Shown in pieces: positions 43,425 to 52,201 of a stretch of DNA of 64,000 bases; positions within the stretch are counted from its first letter, which is position 1; the number at the start of each line of letters is the position of its first letter. The notes below the pieces were generated by a model. That model was not told where the DNA came from. It ran no database searches and saw nothing but the letters and a program-made list of their open reading frames with translations. Source of the stretch: an uncultured Halobacteriovorax sp. (GTDB lineage: Bacteria > Bdellovibrionota > Bacteriovoracia > Bacteriovoracales > Bacteriovoracaceae); the NCBI GenBank assembly GCA_913061265.1, contig CAJXVS010000009.1:124001-188000 (forward strand). Direction: 5' to 3'. The position numbers and the translations under genes are program-made.

Positions 43425-44047
43425 AAGGGAACTATAGCGTTCTAGTCCCTCGGTTGGCTATTGTTCGGGAATTAAAATTGGCAAAAAAAAATGGTTTCAA
43501 GCAGTTAGGAAAACTTCTGAAAGATGGTCTTTCTTCCTCTGATCTTAATAAAAACCATAAATTCAGCTTTCATTCAAATAAGGTAAAAAAACCTGGTCAA
43601 GGCGAGGCCTTCGACTTTATTAAACTGATCCAAAAATGGTCAGAGGTTATAGGCCCGGGTCTTGCTAAGCATACTATTCCCCTTAAGAATACTCGTCGTT
43701 CACTTACAATCCTAACAGACCATCCCGCCTATTCGGAGCAGCTGAAATTTATGGAAGTTCAGCTACTAGCAAAGATAAAAGAAAAATTTCCAAGTCTAGA
43801 AGGCTCACTTAGAACTCTTTATTTTAAGACTGACTCCACTTACTTTCAAAAACAAAAACGAATGGCCGAAGAACGCGCTGGAGTCGATCAAGTTCAAGAA
43901 GAAAAGATTAAGAAGGCCTTTCACCCTTACTCTCCGGAGTTCAGAAAGCTTCGGGCCCAGGCCGAAATAGAGTTTAAAGATATTGAGTCTGAAGAAGTAA
44001 GAGAGAGGCTAACTTCAATCTATATCCAGTCTCGACAAACAGAATAA
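43403..44047 (+). CDS. DciA-like (DUF721) helicase-loading protein
   Basis: 214 residues. The middle holds a DUF721/DciA domain: IQKWSEVIGPGLAKHTIPL, then SLTILTDHPAYSEQLKFMEVQLLAKI and a strand ending TLYFK. DciA-type proteins recruit the replicative helicase DnaB in bacteria that lack DnaC/DnaI. The C-terminal third is charged and probably disordered. It sits beside holA, so replication genes cluster here. Its start is set by its overlap with lptE and is uncertain. Confidence 0.7.
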   Translation: MLEKIVSQGNYSVLVPRLAIVRELKLAKKNGFKQLGKLLKDGLSSSDLNKNHKFSFHSNKVKKPGQGEAFDFIKLIQKWSEVIGPGLAKHTIPLKNTRRSLTILTDHPAYSEQLKFMEVQLLAKIKEKFPSLEGSLRTLYFKTDSTYFQKQKRMAEERAGVDQVQEEKIKKAFHPYSPEFRKLRAQAEIEFKDIESEEVRERLTSIYIQSRQTE

Positions 44048-44593
44048 GTAGGCAGAGTTCGTTTTCTTCTTTTGAATGAGCTTAAAAGAATTCAGAAATG
44101 GTTCAACATACTTCTCATCTTTAATACAAAAAAAGATTAAGCCTTCTTTGTTAATCACTTCCTTCATCTTTTTAAAGAAAACTTCAATGCCATCAATTTC
44201 AAAAGTACGGCATACTTGCCTATTCCTTTTATCTGAAACTTTCCCTGCCCCAGGTTTAAAATAAGGAGGATTGGAAAAGATAATATCTGCCTTTCCTTGA
44301 AATTGACTAAAGGATTGATTTATAACTTTAGCATTATTTATCTCGGCTTGGATTAAGTTCTCTTCAATATGTTTTATAAATTCTTTTTGAACTTCAAGAA
44401 ATGTCATTGATGTAATACTTGGATTTTTGAGTAGAGCTTCAATTCCTATGACACCACAACCAGCTCCAAAATCAATCGCTGTATTCAAATCATTCCTTAG
44501 AGCTAAAACCTTAGAGGCAAAATCAACAAGCTCCAGAGACTCTTCAGCAAAATGATAGAATTCAGGTTGTGAGTAATTTGAGATGTTCTTCAA
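44015..44593 (-). CDS. TrmN6-like SAM-dependent methyltransferase
   Basis: 192 residues, class I SAM fold: AIDFGAGCGVIGI (SAM loop) and the N6-adenine-type motif IFSNPPYFK. These match tRNA1(Val) A37 N6-methyltransferase (TrmN6/YfiC). It overlaps the YrdC gene by 32 bases and the convergent DciA-like gene by 33. It is shorter than E. coli TrmN6 (245). Confidence 0.75.
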   Translation of the reverse strand: MKNISNYSQPEFYHFAEESLELVDFASKVLALRNDLNTAIDFGAGCGVIGIEALLKNPSITSMTFLEVQKEFIKHIEENLIQAEINNAKVINQSFSQFQGKADIIFSNPPYFKPGAGKVSDKRNRQVCRTFEIDGIEVFFKKMKEVINKEGLIFFCIKDEKYVEPFLNSFKLIQKKKTNSAYLFCLSRLDID

Positions 44594-45146
44594 TTTCCCC
44601 TACTCTAGTTCCTGATCTTAGAATCTTAAAGTCTTCCGTCTCACTAATAATTACGATGGTTGAAGAGTGACCGCTTAATGTTTCTGTAGATTCGAAAAGC
44701 TGTGCATTAGGAGCAATCTTTTCTTTTAAGGATTTTACTTTTTCTAAAGATGAGAGCGCTGCTTCACCTTTTAAGTTAAAACTAGTTGTATAGACTGGTC
44801 CTCCTGATACAGAGAACATAGACGAGATTTCGTTAGTATCTAAAACCCTAACGCAGATAAAATCTGATCCAGAATAAGCTTCTTTTGGAATCTCTTTTTT
44901 CAGCCAACTGACTGGAAGTCCAAGGGTTGCTTCTAGCTGAAAAAGGTGAATTAACCAATCACGATCAAGAAGCTCCAGCATAAAATAGTCTGAGAGCATA
45001 TCAAGGTTTAAAAAAAGGACTGAAAGCGGCTTAACTTCTTGATGCCCTTTTATCTTATTAACTAAGAGGGCCATGCCTTTAGTATGAATAGAACCACCTA
45101 TTCCCCAGACAGTATCGGTAGGATAAATAAAAACTCTCTCACTCAT
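44562..45146 (-). CDS. YrdC/Sua5-family protein (TsaC-like)
   Basis: 194 residues from the ATG at 45146, which overlaps the upstream stop as ATGA. It has the YrdC motif IYPTDTVWGIGG, KPLSVLF and the late RSGTRVGEIEEHL. The family makes threonylcarbamoyl-AMP for the t6A37 tRNA modification. The next gene is also a tRNA-modification enzyme candidate. Confidence 0.8.
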   Translation of the reverse strand: MSERVFIYPTDTVWGIGGSIHTKGMALLVNKIKGHQEVKPLSVLFLNLDMLSDYFMLELLDRDWLIHLFQLEATLGLPVSWLKKEIPKEAYSGSDFICVRVLDTNEISSMFSVSGGPVYTTSFNLKGEAALSSLEKVKSLKEKIAPNAQLFESTETLSGHSSTIVIISETEDFKILRSGTRVGEIEEHLKLLTT

Positions 45147-46195
45147 AAGACATACCACCAAAAAAGATCCGTGTCTTTTTCACCAAGTAAAAAGAGATTA
45201 TATAAAGCAAATTGCGAAGGGAGTCCACTTCTCAGTACTTCTTGATAAACATCTCTCTTTACTTTAAAAAGTGGTCTCATATAGCTTTTATCGAATTTCC
45301 CTAGTGTTTTCTGTATAGCTTCTTTTTCGAGAATCTCACTTAAGACTAAGCTGTCATGTATACTCGTCGTTTTCTTCACGAACTTCTCTAACCTCTTGTC
45401 CAACAACTCTCTTCTATCATCACCTGGATAAAAATACTTAAGAATCCAAAACTCTTCTCTAGGCATTCTTTTGATGGCACTCTTTTTTAGAACACCATCC
45501 AAGAAGTTATTCACTTCAGATTTTGTGGTCCTATTTTCTAAAACATTAAACCATAACCCAATTCCTGATTGACCGTATTCCCGGCTCGTCACAAATTCTC
45601 GGAGTTCATTCAAAGACCAGTTCGCGTTAAAATAAGAAGTGAACCTAGACTTTTCTTTAGTAGGAAGAAAGAAGATCAACCTAGTGGCGATCATTCTTAC
45701 AAGCATTGGATCAAACTTCTTAACCTTCATCAAATTTAAAGTATCAAATAGAGCTTCGATATATTGTAGGTAAAGCTTATTAGTAAACTTTCTTGGTTCA
45801 ATATAAGAAGCGAATTGAAGATCAGAAGTATTGACCAATCTCTTGCCTAACTTTCGAACCCATTCTTTATTATCGGTTCTGAGAGCTACAGAGAGTTCAA
45901 GTAAGAGCCTTAAGGGGTTTTGAATGGGTACATCCTCAGCAAACTTCAAATGGGAATAGAGGTCTTTGTATTTTAAGGTTTTCGGTGGGTTTTCAATGGC
46001 AATTGATGATACTTCAATGAAGCGCTCCACCAATGAGACTTGCTTATTGAACTTTCTCTTTAATTCAAAGATTGAAAGCACTGTCTTTTGCTGCTCAATA
46101 TTCGCCCCAGAGGATACTAAGTATTTACTTAAAGTCTTTGAGTCCCTTAAGTCAGATTTGCTTAGATTTAATAAGATGAGAAAACTCTTATCCAT
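45143..46195 (-). CDS. Unknown protein, probably the C-terminal part of the GYF-TM gene upstream
   Basis: 350 residues from the only ATG, but the frame stays open for 73 more codons up to a stop at 46415-46417. None of those codons is ATG, GTG, TTG or CTG, and they read as protein-like sequence (for example NLIKCERVKDFFVKFYILL). The ATG at 46195 has no Shine-Dalgarno. A -1 shift on the nine A residues at 46408-46416 (read on the minus strand) would join this frame to the GYF-TM protein. The body is helical and charged with no motif I know. If fused, it would lie beyond the membrane segment, that is, in the periplasm. Confidence 0.6.
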   Translation of the reverse strand: MDKSFLILLNLSKSDLRDSKTLSKYLVSSGANIEQQKTVLSIFELKRKFNKQVSLVERFIEVSSIAIENPPKTLKYKDLYSHLKFAEDVPIQNPLRLLLELSVALRTDNKEWVRKLGKRLVNTSDLQFASYIEPRKFTNKLYLQYIEALFDTLNLMKVKKFDPMLVRMIATRLIFFLPTKEKSRFTSYFNANWSLNELREFVTSREYGQSGIGLWFNVLENRTTKSEVNNFLDGVLKKSAIKRMPREEFWILKYFYPGDDRRELLDKRLEKFVKKTTSIHDSLVLSEILEKEAIQKTLGKFDKSYMRPLFKVKRDVYQEVLRSGLPSQFALYNLFLLGEKDTDLFWWYVL

Positions 46196-46383
46196 TTCTA
46201 AGAAGCATCTATTAATAAACTCTTCAAAGCTACTCGTTCTTTCTTCCGATTTTGATAAAAGAATATAGAATTTAACAAAGAAGTCTTTAACTCTTTCACA
46301 CTTTATTAAATTAGGAACTTGAGAGGCTTTGATATCAAAACCTTTAATATTTAAAGTAGGAGAAAAAACTAAATCGTCTCCAG

Positions 46384-47367
46384 CTATATCTTTAAAATTA
46401 AAAAGGCTTTTTTTTTAACAAGACTACTTTGAGCATGCACTTTAGGGATAAATATTTCCATAACCTGATTTCCTATAAAAGGAAGTGGCTTATTTAAGAC
46501 TTTTTTATAATAAAAGATGACGGAGGCCACAAGAAAAGTGACGCAAAAGATAGCGGTAAGAGCAAAAAGTAACTTATCGTTTCGTTGCTTCTTTCTGACT
46601 TTAGGAGCCTTCTTCCCAGCGCTAGATCGAGGGACCTTAGCTTTTGGAGCAGCTATATTTTTCTTAACAGCTATAACTTCTGGAGCTGGAGTTGGTGCCG
46701 GTGCTTTCACAGGTTCTACTACTGCCTCTAATGGCGTAATTCCAGGGTCCGTTTCTTCTTCGAATTCACTTATTGAAGGATTCGTCTCTTCGTCAAATTC
46801 ATCTAGAACAATATTATCATCTGTCGCTTCTGAATCAGATCCCATATCCATATCAGGATATTCTAAGTCATCATCCCCAGGGAGAAGACCTTCTAGTTCA
46901 TCTTCAGGATTAACTTCTACAGGGATAGGTTTTGAGGCAGCAGGGGCCACAGAAGGAGCTGGGCTTGTATCAAGAGCATCGAGTGACATATCCCCTGAAG
47001 GAGATCCCATGTCTGGATACTCAAGATCTCCATCGTCAGGAAGGATAACTTCGTCAACGCCAGCTTCCTTAGCTTTAATTGGTTTTGTAATCTTATTATG
47101 AGTACCCGTTTGCTCTGCTGAATTATTCGCCGTTAAAACGTTGGGCGCTTCAGAGATAGGGTTAAAGGTTTGAGGAATATTTCCTAAAAGGTATTTTTCA
47201 ACGAGGTCTTGTTCTTTAATTAAAAACCAATAGCCATTTCCACAAGTCACTTCATCTTCCCCTTTCAGGGAACCCTTGTTTAAGAACTCGATAATCTTTT
47301 CTTTAGATACTGGACCTAGTATCTGAAAATTCGAAGTTCGAATGAGCCAGTTTTTTTCTTTTATCAT
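46384..47367 (-). CDS. GYF_2-domain, acidic-linker, single-TM protein
   Basis: 327 residues. A GYF_2 module is at residues about 4-60 (EKNWLIRTSNFQILGPV, GNGYWFLI). A 170-residue acidic linker with repeated DDxLEYPDM words follows (GDLEYPDMGS, DDLEYPDMDM). A basic patch and one membrane segment come next (LLFALTAIFCVTFLVASVIFYY). It ends soon after, in VHAQSSLVKKKAFLILKI. The last seven residues follow the A9 run and are probably out of frame. It resembles other GYF proteins such as 31038-31835, so the family is expanded here. Confidence 0.7.
   Translation of the reverse strand: MIKEKNWLIRTSNFQILGPVSKEKIIEFLNKGSLKGEDEVTCGNGYWFLIKEQDLVEKYLLGNIPQTFNPISEAPNVLTANNSAEQTGTHNKITKPIKAKEAGVDEVILPDDGDLEYPDMGSPSGDMSLDALDTSPAPSVAPAASKPIPVEVNPEDELEGLLPGDDDLEYPDMDMGSDSEATDDNIVLDEFDEETNPSISEFEEETDPGITPLEAVVEPVKAPAPTPAPEVIAVKKNIAAPKAKVPRSSAGKKAPKVRKKQRNDKLLFALTAIFCVTFLVASVIFYYKKVLNKPLPFIGNQVMEIFIPKVHAQSSLVKKKAFLILKI
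46408..46416 (-). promoter_or_regulatory. A9 slip site: candidate -1 frameshift
   Basis: On the minus strand the run reads GTT-AAA-AAA-AAA-GCC in the GYF frame. Slipping back one base gives AGC and continues in the downstream frame for 423 codons. One extra A would give the same single frame. The site may be used for programmed frameshift, transcript slippage or phase variation, or it may be an assembly indel. Confidence 0.5.
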
Positions 47368-47513
47368 ATCTATAAAAGGGCGCTTCCTATAAAAGCGAGT
47401 TTTTATGTTTAAATCTAAGCATTTAGCCTGTTCTAAGTTTACATGGTCCTTGAATATTTTGCTATAGGTTCAAGTATTTCTTCTAAAAGAATATCAGATA
47501 AAAAAACTCGAGT

Positions 47514-48629
47514 TTAGGCCTTCGAATATGTTCTGGGAACTCGCTCAGTTAGGGAGCAAAAAAGAGTATAAGGCGTATTTCTTGATTCATCAGAAAGGTC
47601 CATGACAGAGCTTTGCTCATTATTCCAAACTTGAAACATATCTCCCCTTTTATAGGGGCAACTGCCTTCGTAAAAGACTTGCGCCATATCCATATTTACT
47701 CGTCCAAGGACTCTTCCTCCTGCCATATGAGAGCTCTGGTATGTGGTCTGAAAACCATCTCCATAACCTAAAGCTATCACGGCAACTTCTCCAGCTTCCG
47801 GACTCGGAGTCGCTCCATAACCAACAGGCTGGCCACGATCGACTTTGAATACTTTGAGTACTTCAGTCTTAAGCGTGGAGATATTTTCTCCCTGCCAAAG
47901 AGATTGATTCCTAATAGGTGGAATCAAAGAACTTGGTCCATAAAGCATAAGCCCTGGCCTAACATGAGATTCATCAAATCCAACCCCTTGTTCTATTGCC
48001 CCTGAATTTGAGATTGATGTTTGATCTACCGAAACCCCGCTCCCCTTAAAAGAAGATTTGAGGCTTTCCCAATTCTTTATTTGTCTTTTGTTATGAGAAT
48101 TCGTCTTCATAGAGTTTGCGGCACAAGCAAAATGGGTCATCAGATGATCAATAGATCTTCTTCCACTTTTCTTTAAAAGATTTACTACTTCTTCAACTTG
48201 ATCCATCTCAACACCAAGCCTATTCATGCCAGTATTAAAATGAAGTCTTAAAGGAAAGTTTTTAAATCCAGGGTCTTTTAAGAATATTTCTAAGTCGATT
48301 AAATCAGAAATAACAGGAATGATTCGGTGGCTTTGGTACAATTCACGAAGCTCATCATTGCTAAATTGAAGCTCAGAAAAAACACTCGCCTCAAATTTAA
48401 GCCCTGGTAACTCAGTCCGAAGCTTTATAGCTTCTCCTAATGAGGCTAGGCCAAACTCTTTGATGCCGATAACTTCATTGGCAAAACGAGTTGTGCTAAC
48501 AAGGCCATGCCCATAGGCATTGGCCTTAACCATAAAGATAATTTCATTGCCTCTTATAATTTTCGATAACTTTTGAAAATTTCTTTCTAGGACTGAAAGG
48601 TTAACATTGAGTTCCGTTTTAAATCTCAT
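47514..48629 (-). CDS. alr: Alanine racemase
   Basis: 371 residues. The PLP lysine lies in MVKANAYGHGL near residue 35. It continues with the family-typical FNTGMNRLG and a C-terminal domain with VNMDMAQV and the catalytic Tyr in VGYGATPSP. It interconverts L- and D-alanine for peptidoglycan. It follows the receiver-like gene by 3 bases. The 146-base gap 47368-47513 to the GYF gene holds no gene. Confidence 0.92.
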   Translation of the reverse strand: MRFKTELNVNLSVLERNFQKLSKIIRGNEIIFMVKANAYGHGLVSTTRFANEVIGIKEFGLASLGEAIKLRTELPGLKFEASVFSELQFSNDELRELYQSHRIIPVISDLIDLEIFLKDPGFKNFPLRLHFNTGMNRLGVEMDQVEEVVNLLKKSGRRSIDHLMTHFACAANSMKTNSHNKRQIKNWESLKSSFKGSGVSVDQTSISNSGAIEQGVGFDESHVRPGLMLYGPSSLIPPIRNQSLWQGENISTLKTEVLKVFKVDRGQPVGYGATPSPEAGEVAVIALGYGDGFQTTYQSSHMAGGRVLGRVNMDMAQVFYEGSCPYKRGDMFQVWNNEQSSVMDLSDESRNTPYTLFCSLTERVPRTYSKA

Positions 48630-48632
48630 CTA

Positions 48633-50138
48633 CTAAGCGTCTAACCTCGGAGCTGGTCTCCAAATTTTTGGCTTCTCTTCAAGACTAAGTGGCTTTGCAA
48701 AATCAAAGTCCTCATCTACCTCTAAGCTGTCTAAGAAGTTCATATAAGCGTCTTTTGACAATGGAATCATCTTAACTTCAGGCTTCATATTTCTGGAAAG
48801 AATGATATCGGCATCTTCAAAGTAGCGCCAGTAAGGGTATCTTAAAGCAAAGGCCTTGACATCATTCATGACTTTCATCGCTTCTTCAGTTCGAACAAGA
48901 AGCCCTACATGCTCAACGCCAATAGGACAGATCTTTGCATCCATCTTTTTTTGATTAATCATTCGACTAAAGAACTCTTGAAAGAATTGATTCCAATAAA
49001 AGCGAACTAATTTTTTTTCTTTAACAAGCCCAACTAAATTGGAAAAATCAATATCTAAAAGAGTGTATTCATCTTCCCATTTATTCTTTTCAGAAACGTC
49101 AGGATCAGAATTTATTTTTCCAAACCTAACTTGATCTAGCTTTGAAAATAATTGCCACGGGTTCCAAATGGTTTCGTCTTTTTCTAAAAAAGAATCCTGT
49201 TTCCAAAGGAAGTGACATAGATATCCACTTAAGTATCTCTCTAATAACTCCCAATCAAAATTGGTAAGAAATTCGGGATCATCTACTTTGACGAAAATAA
49301 TAAGCTTTGGATTATCATCTCTATCTCTAATATTAAGAGACATGATATCTCCTCCCATTAGATCAAGAACCACTTGAGAGGCCATGTTTTGAGCAAAGAA
49401 CTCAATTCCATTATTAGAAGCCTGCCCTAACCAAAGGCTAGGAACATGACAGAACTTAGAATGGAAGAGCTTAGGTGAGACTAGCTTTTGAGCATTATGA
49501 CTTAATTCAAGAATAGAGAACTGCTTAATTTCTTTAACTGAAGATAAAACAATTTCTGCTGCTGAATAAAAATCCTCAGCCTTCTTTTGAATTTCTAGTC
49601 TTCCAACAATTGATTTTAAGAGTTGATCATAGAATTCATTCTCGCGACCTTTTTCATGAGAAGCGACTATTCTCCCAACTTGATTTGAGAGTTTCTTATT
49701 TTCAATATTGAGATTTAGTTTTTCTTCTTCGGCCGTACTCATTTTATTAAAACGTCTAAGAAGTGACTTTAACTGTCCCTTTAAACTTTGTTCTTTACTA
49801 ACAGTTCCAAAATTAAAGATCTCATAAGTTGAATACAAGAGAGGTTCTGTTTCTTTTCTATGATAAAAAGCTAAAGGCAGTTGTTCATTTTTTATATAAG
49901 GATGATTCTTTAAAAGAAGCTCTCCATCAGTCATCATCTTTACATCAATAATACATAGTGAAGGAATCTTCTCTAGAGTTTCAAACCAAAATGTTTTTAA
50001 GTCTTGATAGATATAAGGAAGAACTCCGGTCTTTCTCAAGATATCAGAGATCTCTTTTGCTTCAGAAATATCTTCCATGAGAAGAGCGATTGATAAAGGC
50101 GCTTTTTCGGTTTTTGTTCTATGATCAATGCTTCGCAT
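48633..50138 (-). CDS. Receiver-like signalling protein, unknown
   Basis: 501 residues from the ATG at 50138, which has AGGAG 6 bases upstream; a start 10 codons earlier is weaker. The first 130 residues have the strand-helix pattern of a response-regulator receiver (IALLMEDISEAKEISDIL, CIIDVKMM with an Asp), but the acidic pair is incomplete. A coiled coil follows (residues about 140-180), then about 320 residues I cannot assign. The aroK and alr genes flank it within 7 bases, so it is co-transcribed with cell-wall and aromatic-pathway genes. Confidence 0.55.
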   Translation of the reverse strand: MRSIDHRTKTEKAPLSIALLMEDISEAKEISDILRKTGVLPYIYQDLKTFWFETLEKIPSLCIIDVKMMTDGELLLKNHPYIKNEQLPLAFYHRKETEPLLYSTYEIFNFGTVSKEQSLKGQLKSLLRRFNKMSTAEEEKLNLNIENKKLSNQVGRIVASHEKGRENEFYDQLLKSIVGRLEIQKKAEDFYSAAEIVLSSVKEIKQFSILELSHNAQKLVSPKLFHSKFCHVPSLWLGQASNNGIEFFAQNMASQVVLDLMGGDIMSLNIRDRDDNPKLIIFVKVDDPEFLTNFDWELLERYLSGYLCHFLWKQDSFLEKDETIWNPWQLFSKLDQVRFGKINSDPDVSEKNKWEDEYTLLDIDFSNLVGLVKEKKLVRFYWNQFFQEFFSRMINQKKMDAKICPIGVEHVGLLVRTEEAMKVMNDVKAFALRYPYWRYFEDADIILSRNMKPEVKMIPLSKDAYMNFLDSLEVDEDFDFAKPLSLEEKPKIWRPAPRLDA

Positions 50139-50174
50139 AATAACTCCTAGTAAGCCTTCCTGGCTCAACCAAAA

Positions 50175-50693
50175 TTATGCCTTAACTTGGCACTCATCGT
50201 CTAATTCTTCGAAGTTTGAAACTCTTTGCTGAGCCTCAATTTCCAAGGCAATATTCGCGCTGCAATATATGGCCTCACGTTCTTCGAAGAGTTGCTTAAG
50301 AGCTTCCTTCCCTTTTTTAACCAAAGGCCTCTCCGTTGAGCCTGAAATTCTCTCCCAGCAGGTTTCAAAGTCAGTCTTAACCCAGACCAGCTTTGCCCCT
50401 TTGTCTTTAGAGATCAGCTCTAGGATCTCAGGAGAGAGACTTCCTCCCCCCAAAGAAATAAGACAATCACCCTGTTCTTTAAGTTTTTCAGTTAAAAGAT
50501 GACTTTCAACTAATCTGAACTCTTCAAAGCCAATCCGTTCAATCGCCTGACCTAAATCTTCGCCATCCAAAGAAATTTTTTCTTGGACCAAATTATCTAA
50601 ATCAAAACCGAGGACTTTAGGAGAATTCTCCATAAGTCGTTTAAAAATCGTGGTTTTTCCAGAGCCCATGAAGCCGCATAGCAATATTTTCAT
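50175..50693 (-). CDS. aroK: Shikimate kinase
   Basis: 172 residues. The P-loop is LCGFMGSGKTTIFKRL, followed by GFDLDNLV (substrate Asp), EFRLVESHLL, LGGGSL and a lid Arg in STERPLV. It phosphorylates shikimate in aromatic amino acid synthesis. First gene of the minus-strand run aroK - receiver-like - alr. Confidence 0.9.
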   Translation of the reverse strand: MKILLCGFMGSGKTTIFKRLMENSPKVLGFDLDNLVQEKISLDGEDLGQAIERIGFEEFRLVESHLLTEKLKEQGDCLISLGGGSLSPEILELISKDKGAKLVWVKTDFETCWERISGSTERPLVKKGKEALKQLFEEREAIYCSANIALEIEAQQRVSNFEELDDECQVKA

Positions 50694-50831
50694 GCCTCTA
50701 TTTTAGTTATCAATGCCGGATAGCGACCATACGCGAAGCGCAAAATGCTCCGATCCCCGATCCAAAGCTTTACTTCCTATGTGCAATAACGTAATGATAC
50801 GTGATTCATATTACTGAAAGTGGAGTAAAAA

Positions 50832-51044
50832 ATGGCAGTTCCTAAGAAAAAAACCAGTGTTTCTCGTAAAGGTCTAAGACGTGCGGGGCAACACCATAAA
50901 TTATATGACAACGTAAACACGATTACTGATCCAACCTCTGGTGAATTAACTAAGAGACATTGCATCACTCCTTCTGGTTACTACAAAGGTAAAAAAATCT
51001 TTGAAACAAAGGCTGATCGTGAAGAGGACGAAGGCGAAGAATAA
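50832..51044 (+). CDS. rpmF: 50S ribosomal protein L32
   Basis: 70 residues. MAVPKKKTSVSRKGLRRAG and CITPSGYYKGKKI are the L32 signatures. Only one Cys is present, so the zinc-finger form with two CxxC pairs is absent. The C-terminus is extended and acidic (DREEDEGEE). The gene precedes fabH, as in many bacteria, but plsX, which usually lies between them, is missing. Confidence 0.93.
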   Translation: MAVPKKKTSVSRKGLRRAGQHHKLYDNVNTITDPTSGELTKRHCITPSGYYKGKKIFETKADREEDEGEE

Positions 51045-51084
51045 CTTCTTGCCAATTTAGTTCGAAATCAAAAGAATACATCCT

Positions 51085-51128
51085 ACCCTTAATCCTGACG
51101 AATTTTCGTTAGAATTAAGGGTTTTTTT
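51085..51128 (+). terminator. Intrinsic terminator of rpmF
   Basis: ACCCTTAAT (51085-51093) pairs with ATTAAGGGT (51114-51122), with an inner TGACGAA/TTCGTTA stem, then a run of seven T. It separates rpmF from the fab operon. Confidence 0.9.
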
Positions 51129-51196
51129 GTGCACCTTATAACCACTTTCCAGAAGAAAGCTGTATAAAGTCCACTTAACAAAAACGGGCGTTATGT

Positions 51197-52192
51197 ATGT
51201 ATAAATCAAAGATTAAAGGCACCGGTATCTACTTACCTAAAAAAGTCATGACTAATGATGACTTATCTAAAACAGTAGAAACAAATGATGAATGGATTTT
51301 TACTAGAACAGGTATTCGCGAAAGAAGAATCTGCTCTACTGAAGGTGGAGAATTTCCCACTGACATGGCCCTTAATGCTGCAAAAGATTGTTTAGCTGAA
51401 GCAAAATTAGAGCCAAATGATATTGATATGATTCTTTTCGCCTCTGTAACACCGGACGCGAAACTTCCAAACAGCGCGTGTATTCTTCAAACAAAATTAG
51501 GCATTACTAATAAGTGCGCTGCTCTTGATATTGCTGCCGCTTGCTCTGGCTTTGTTTACGGAATCAACATGGCAGATTCTATGATCAAAACAGGAATGGT
51601 TAAGAACGTTCTTGTGGTTGGATCAGAGATGCTAAGCCGTGAGGTAAACTGGGAAGATAGAAGTATCTGTATTCTTTTTGGCGATGGTTGCGGCGCTGCC
51701 ATTATTGGAAGAAACGATGAAGATGATCAATCAGAAGTCCTGTCAGGCATCTTAGGTGCTGATGGAACTGGAGCTGAGTTCTTCGATCAACCAGTTGGTG
51801 GATCTGTTGAACCCATTGCTCAATCACATTTAGATAATAGAACCCACTTCATGCAAATGAAGGGGCGAGATATGTTTAAGGTCGCCACAAGAACTCTAGC
51901 TGATAACGCTAAAACTGTTATGAAGAGAGCTGGCGTGAGCATGGACGAGATCGATTGGTTAGTTCCTCATCAAGCTAATATTAGAATCATCGAAACTACT
52001 GGAAAGTTACTCGGTATCCCTGATGAAAAAGTTATCGTTAACATTGGTAAGTACGGAAACACATCAGCCGCTACAATTCCTATTGCTTTTTACGAAGCTA
52101 TAAAAGAAGGAAAGATTAAACGAGGGGATCTTGTTTTATTTGATGCCTTTGGTGCTGGTCTAACTTCGGGTGCTACCCTACTTAGGTACTAA
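51197..52192 (+). CDS. fabH: 3-oxoacyl-ACP synthase III
   Basis: 331 residues. Catalytic Cys in AAACSGFVYG, His in VPHQANIRI and Asn in YGNTSAAT. It condenses acetyl-CoA with malonyl-ACP to start fatty acid synthesis. Unlike OleA it has no glutamate base at the equivalent of Glu97 (it reads ASVTPDAKLPNSA). First gene of the housekeeping fab operon. Confidence 0.95.
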   Translation: MYKSKIKGTGIYLPKKVMTNDDLSKTVETNDEWIFTRTGIRERRICSTEGGEFPTDMALNAAKDCLAEAKLEPNDIDMILFASVTPDAKLPNSACILQTKLGITNKCAALDIAAACSGFVYGINMADSMIKTGMVKNVLVVGSEMLSREVNWEDRSICILFGDGCGAAIIGRNDEDDQSEVLSGILGADGTGAEFFDQPVGGSVEPIAQSHLDNRTHFMQMKGRDMFKVATRTLADNAKTVMKRAGVSMDEIDWLVPHQANIRIIETTGKLLGIPDEKVIVNIGKYGNTSAATIPIAFYEAIKEGKIKRGDLVLFDAFGAGLTSGATLLRY

Positions 52193-52201
52193 GGAAATCT
52201 T

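Noticed and set aside
46517-47101. Plus-strand 194-residue frame
   Set aside because: Antisense shadow of the acidic linker and TM of the GYF gene; composition is just the mirror of that repeat.
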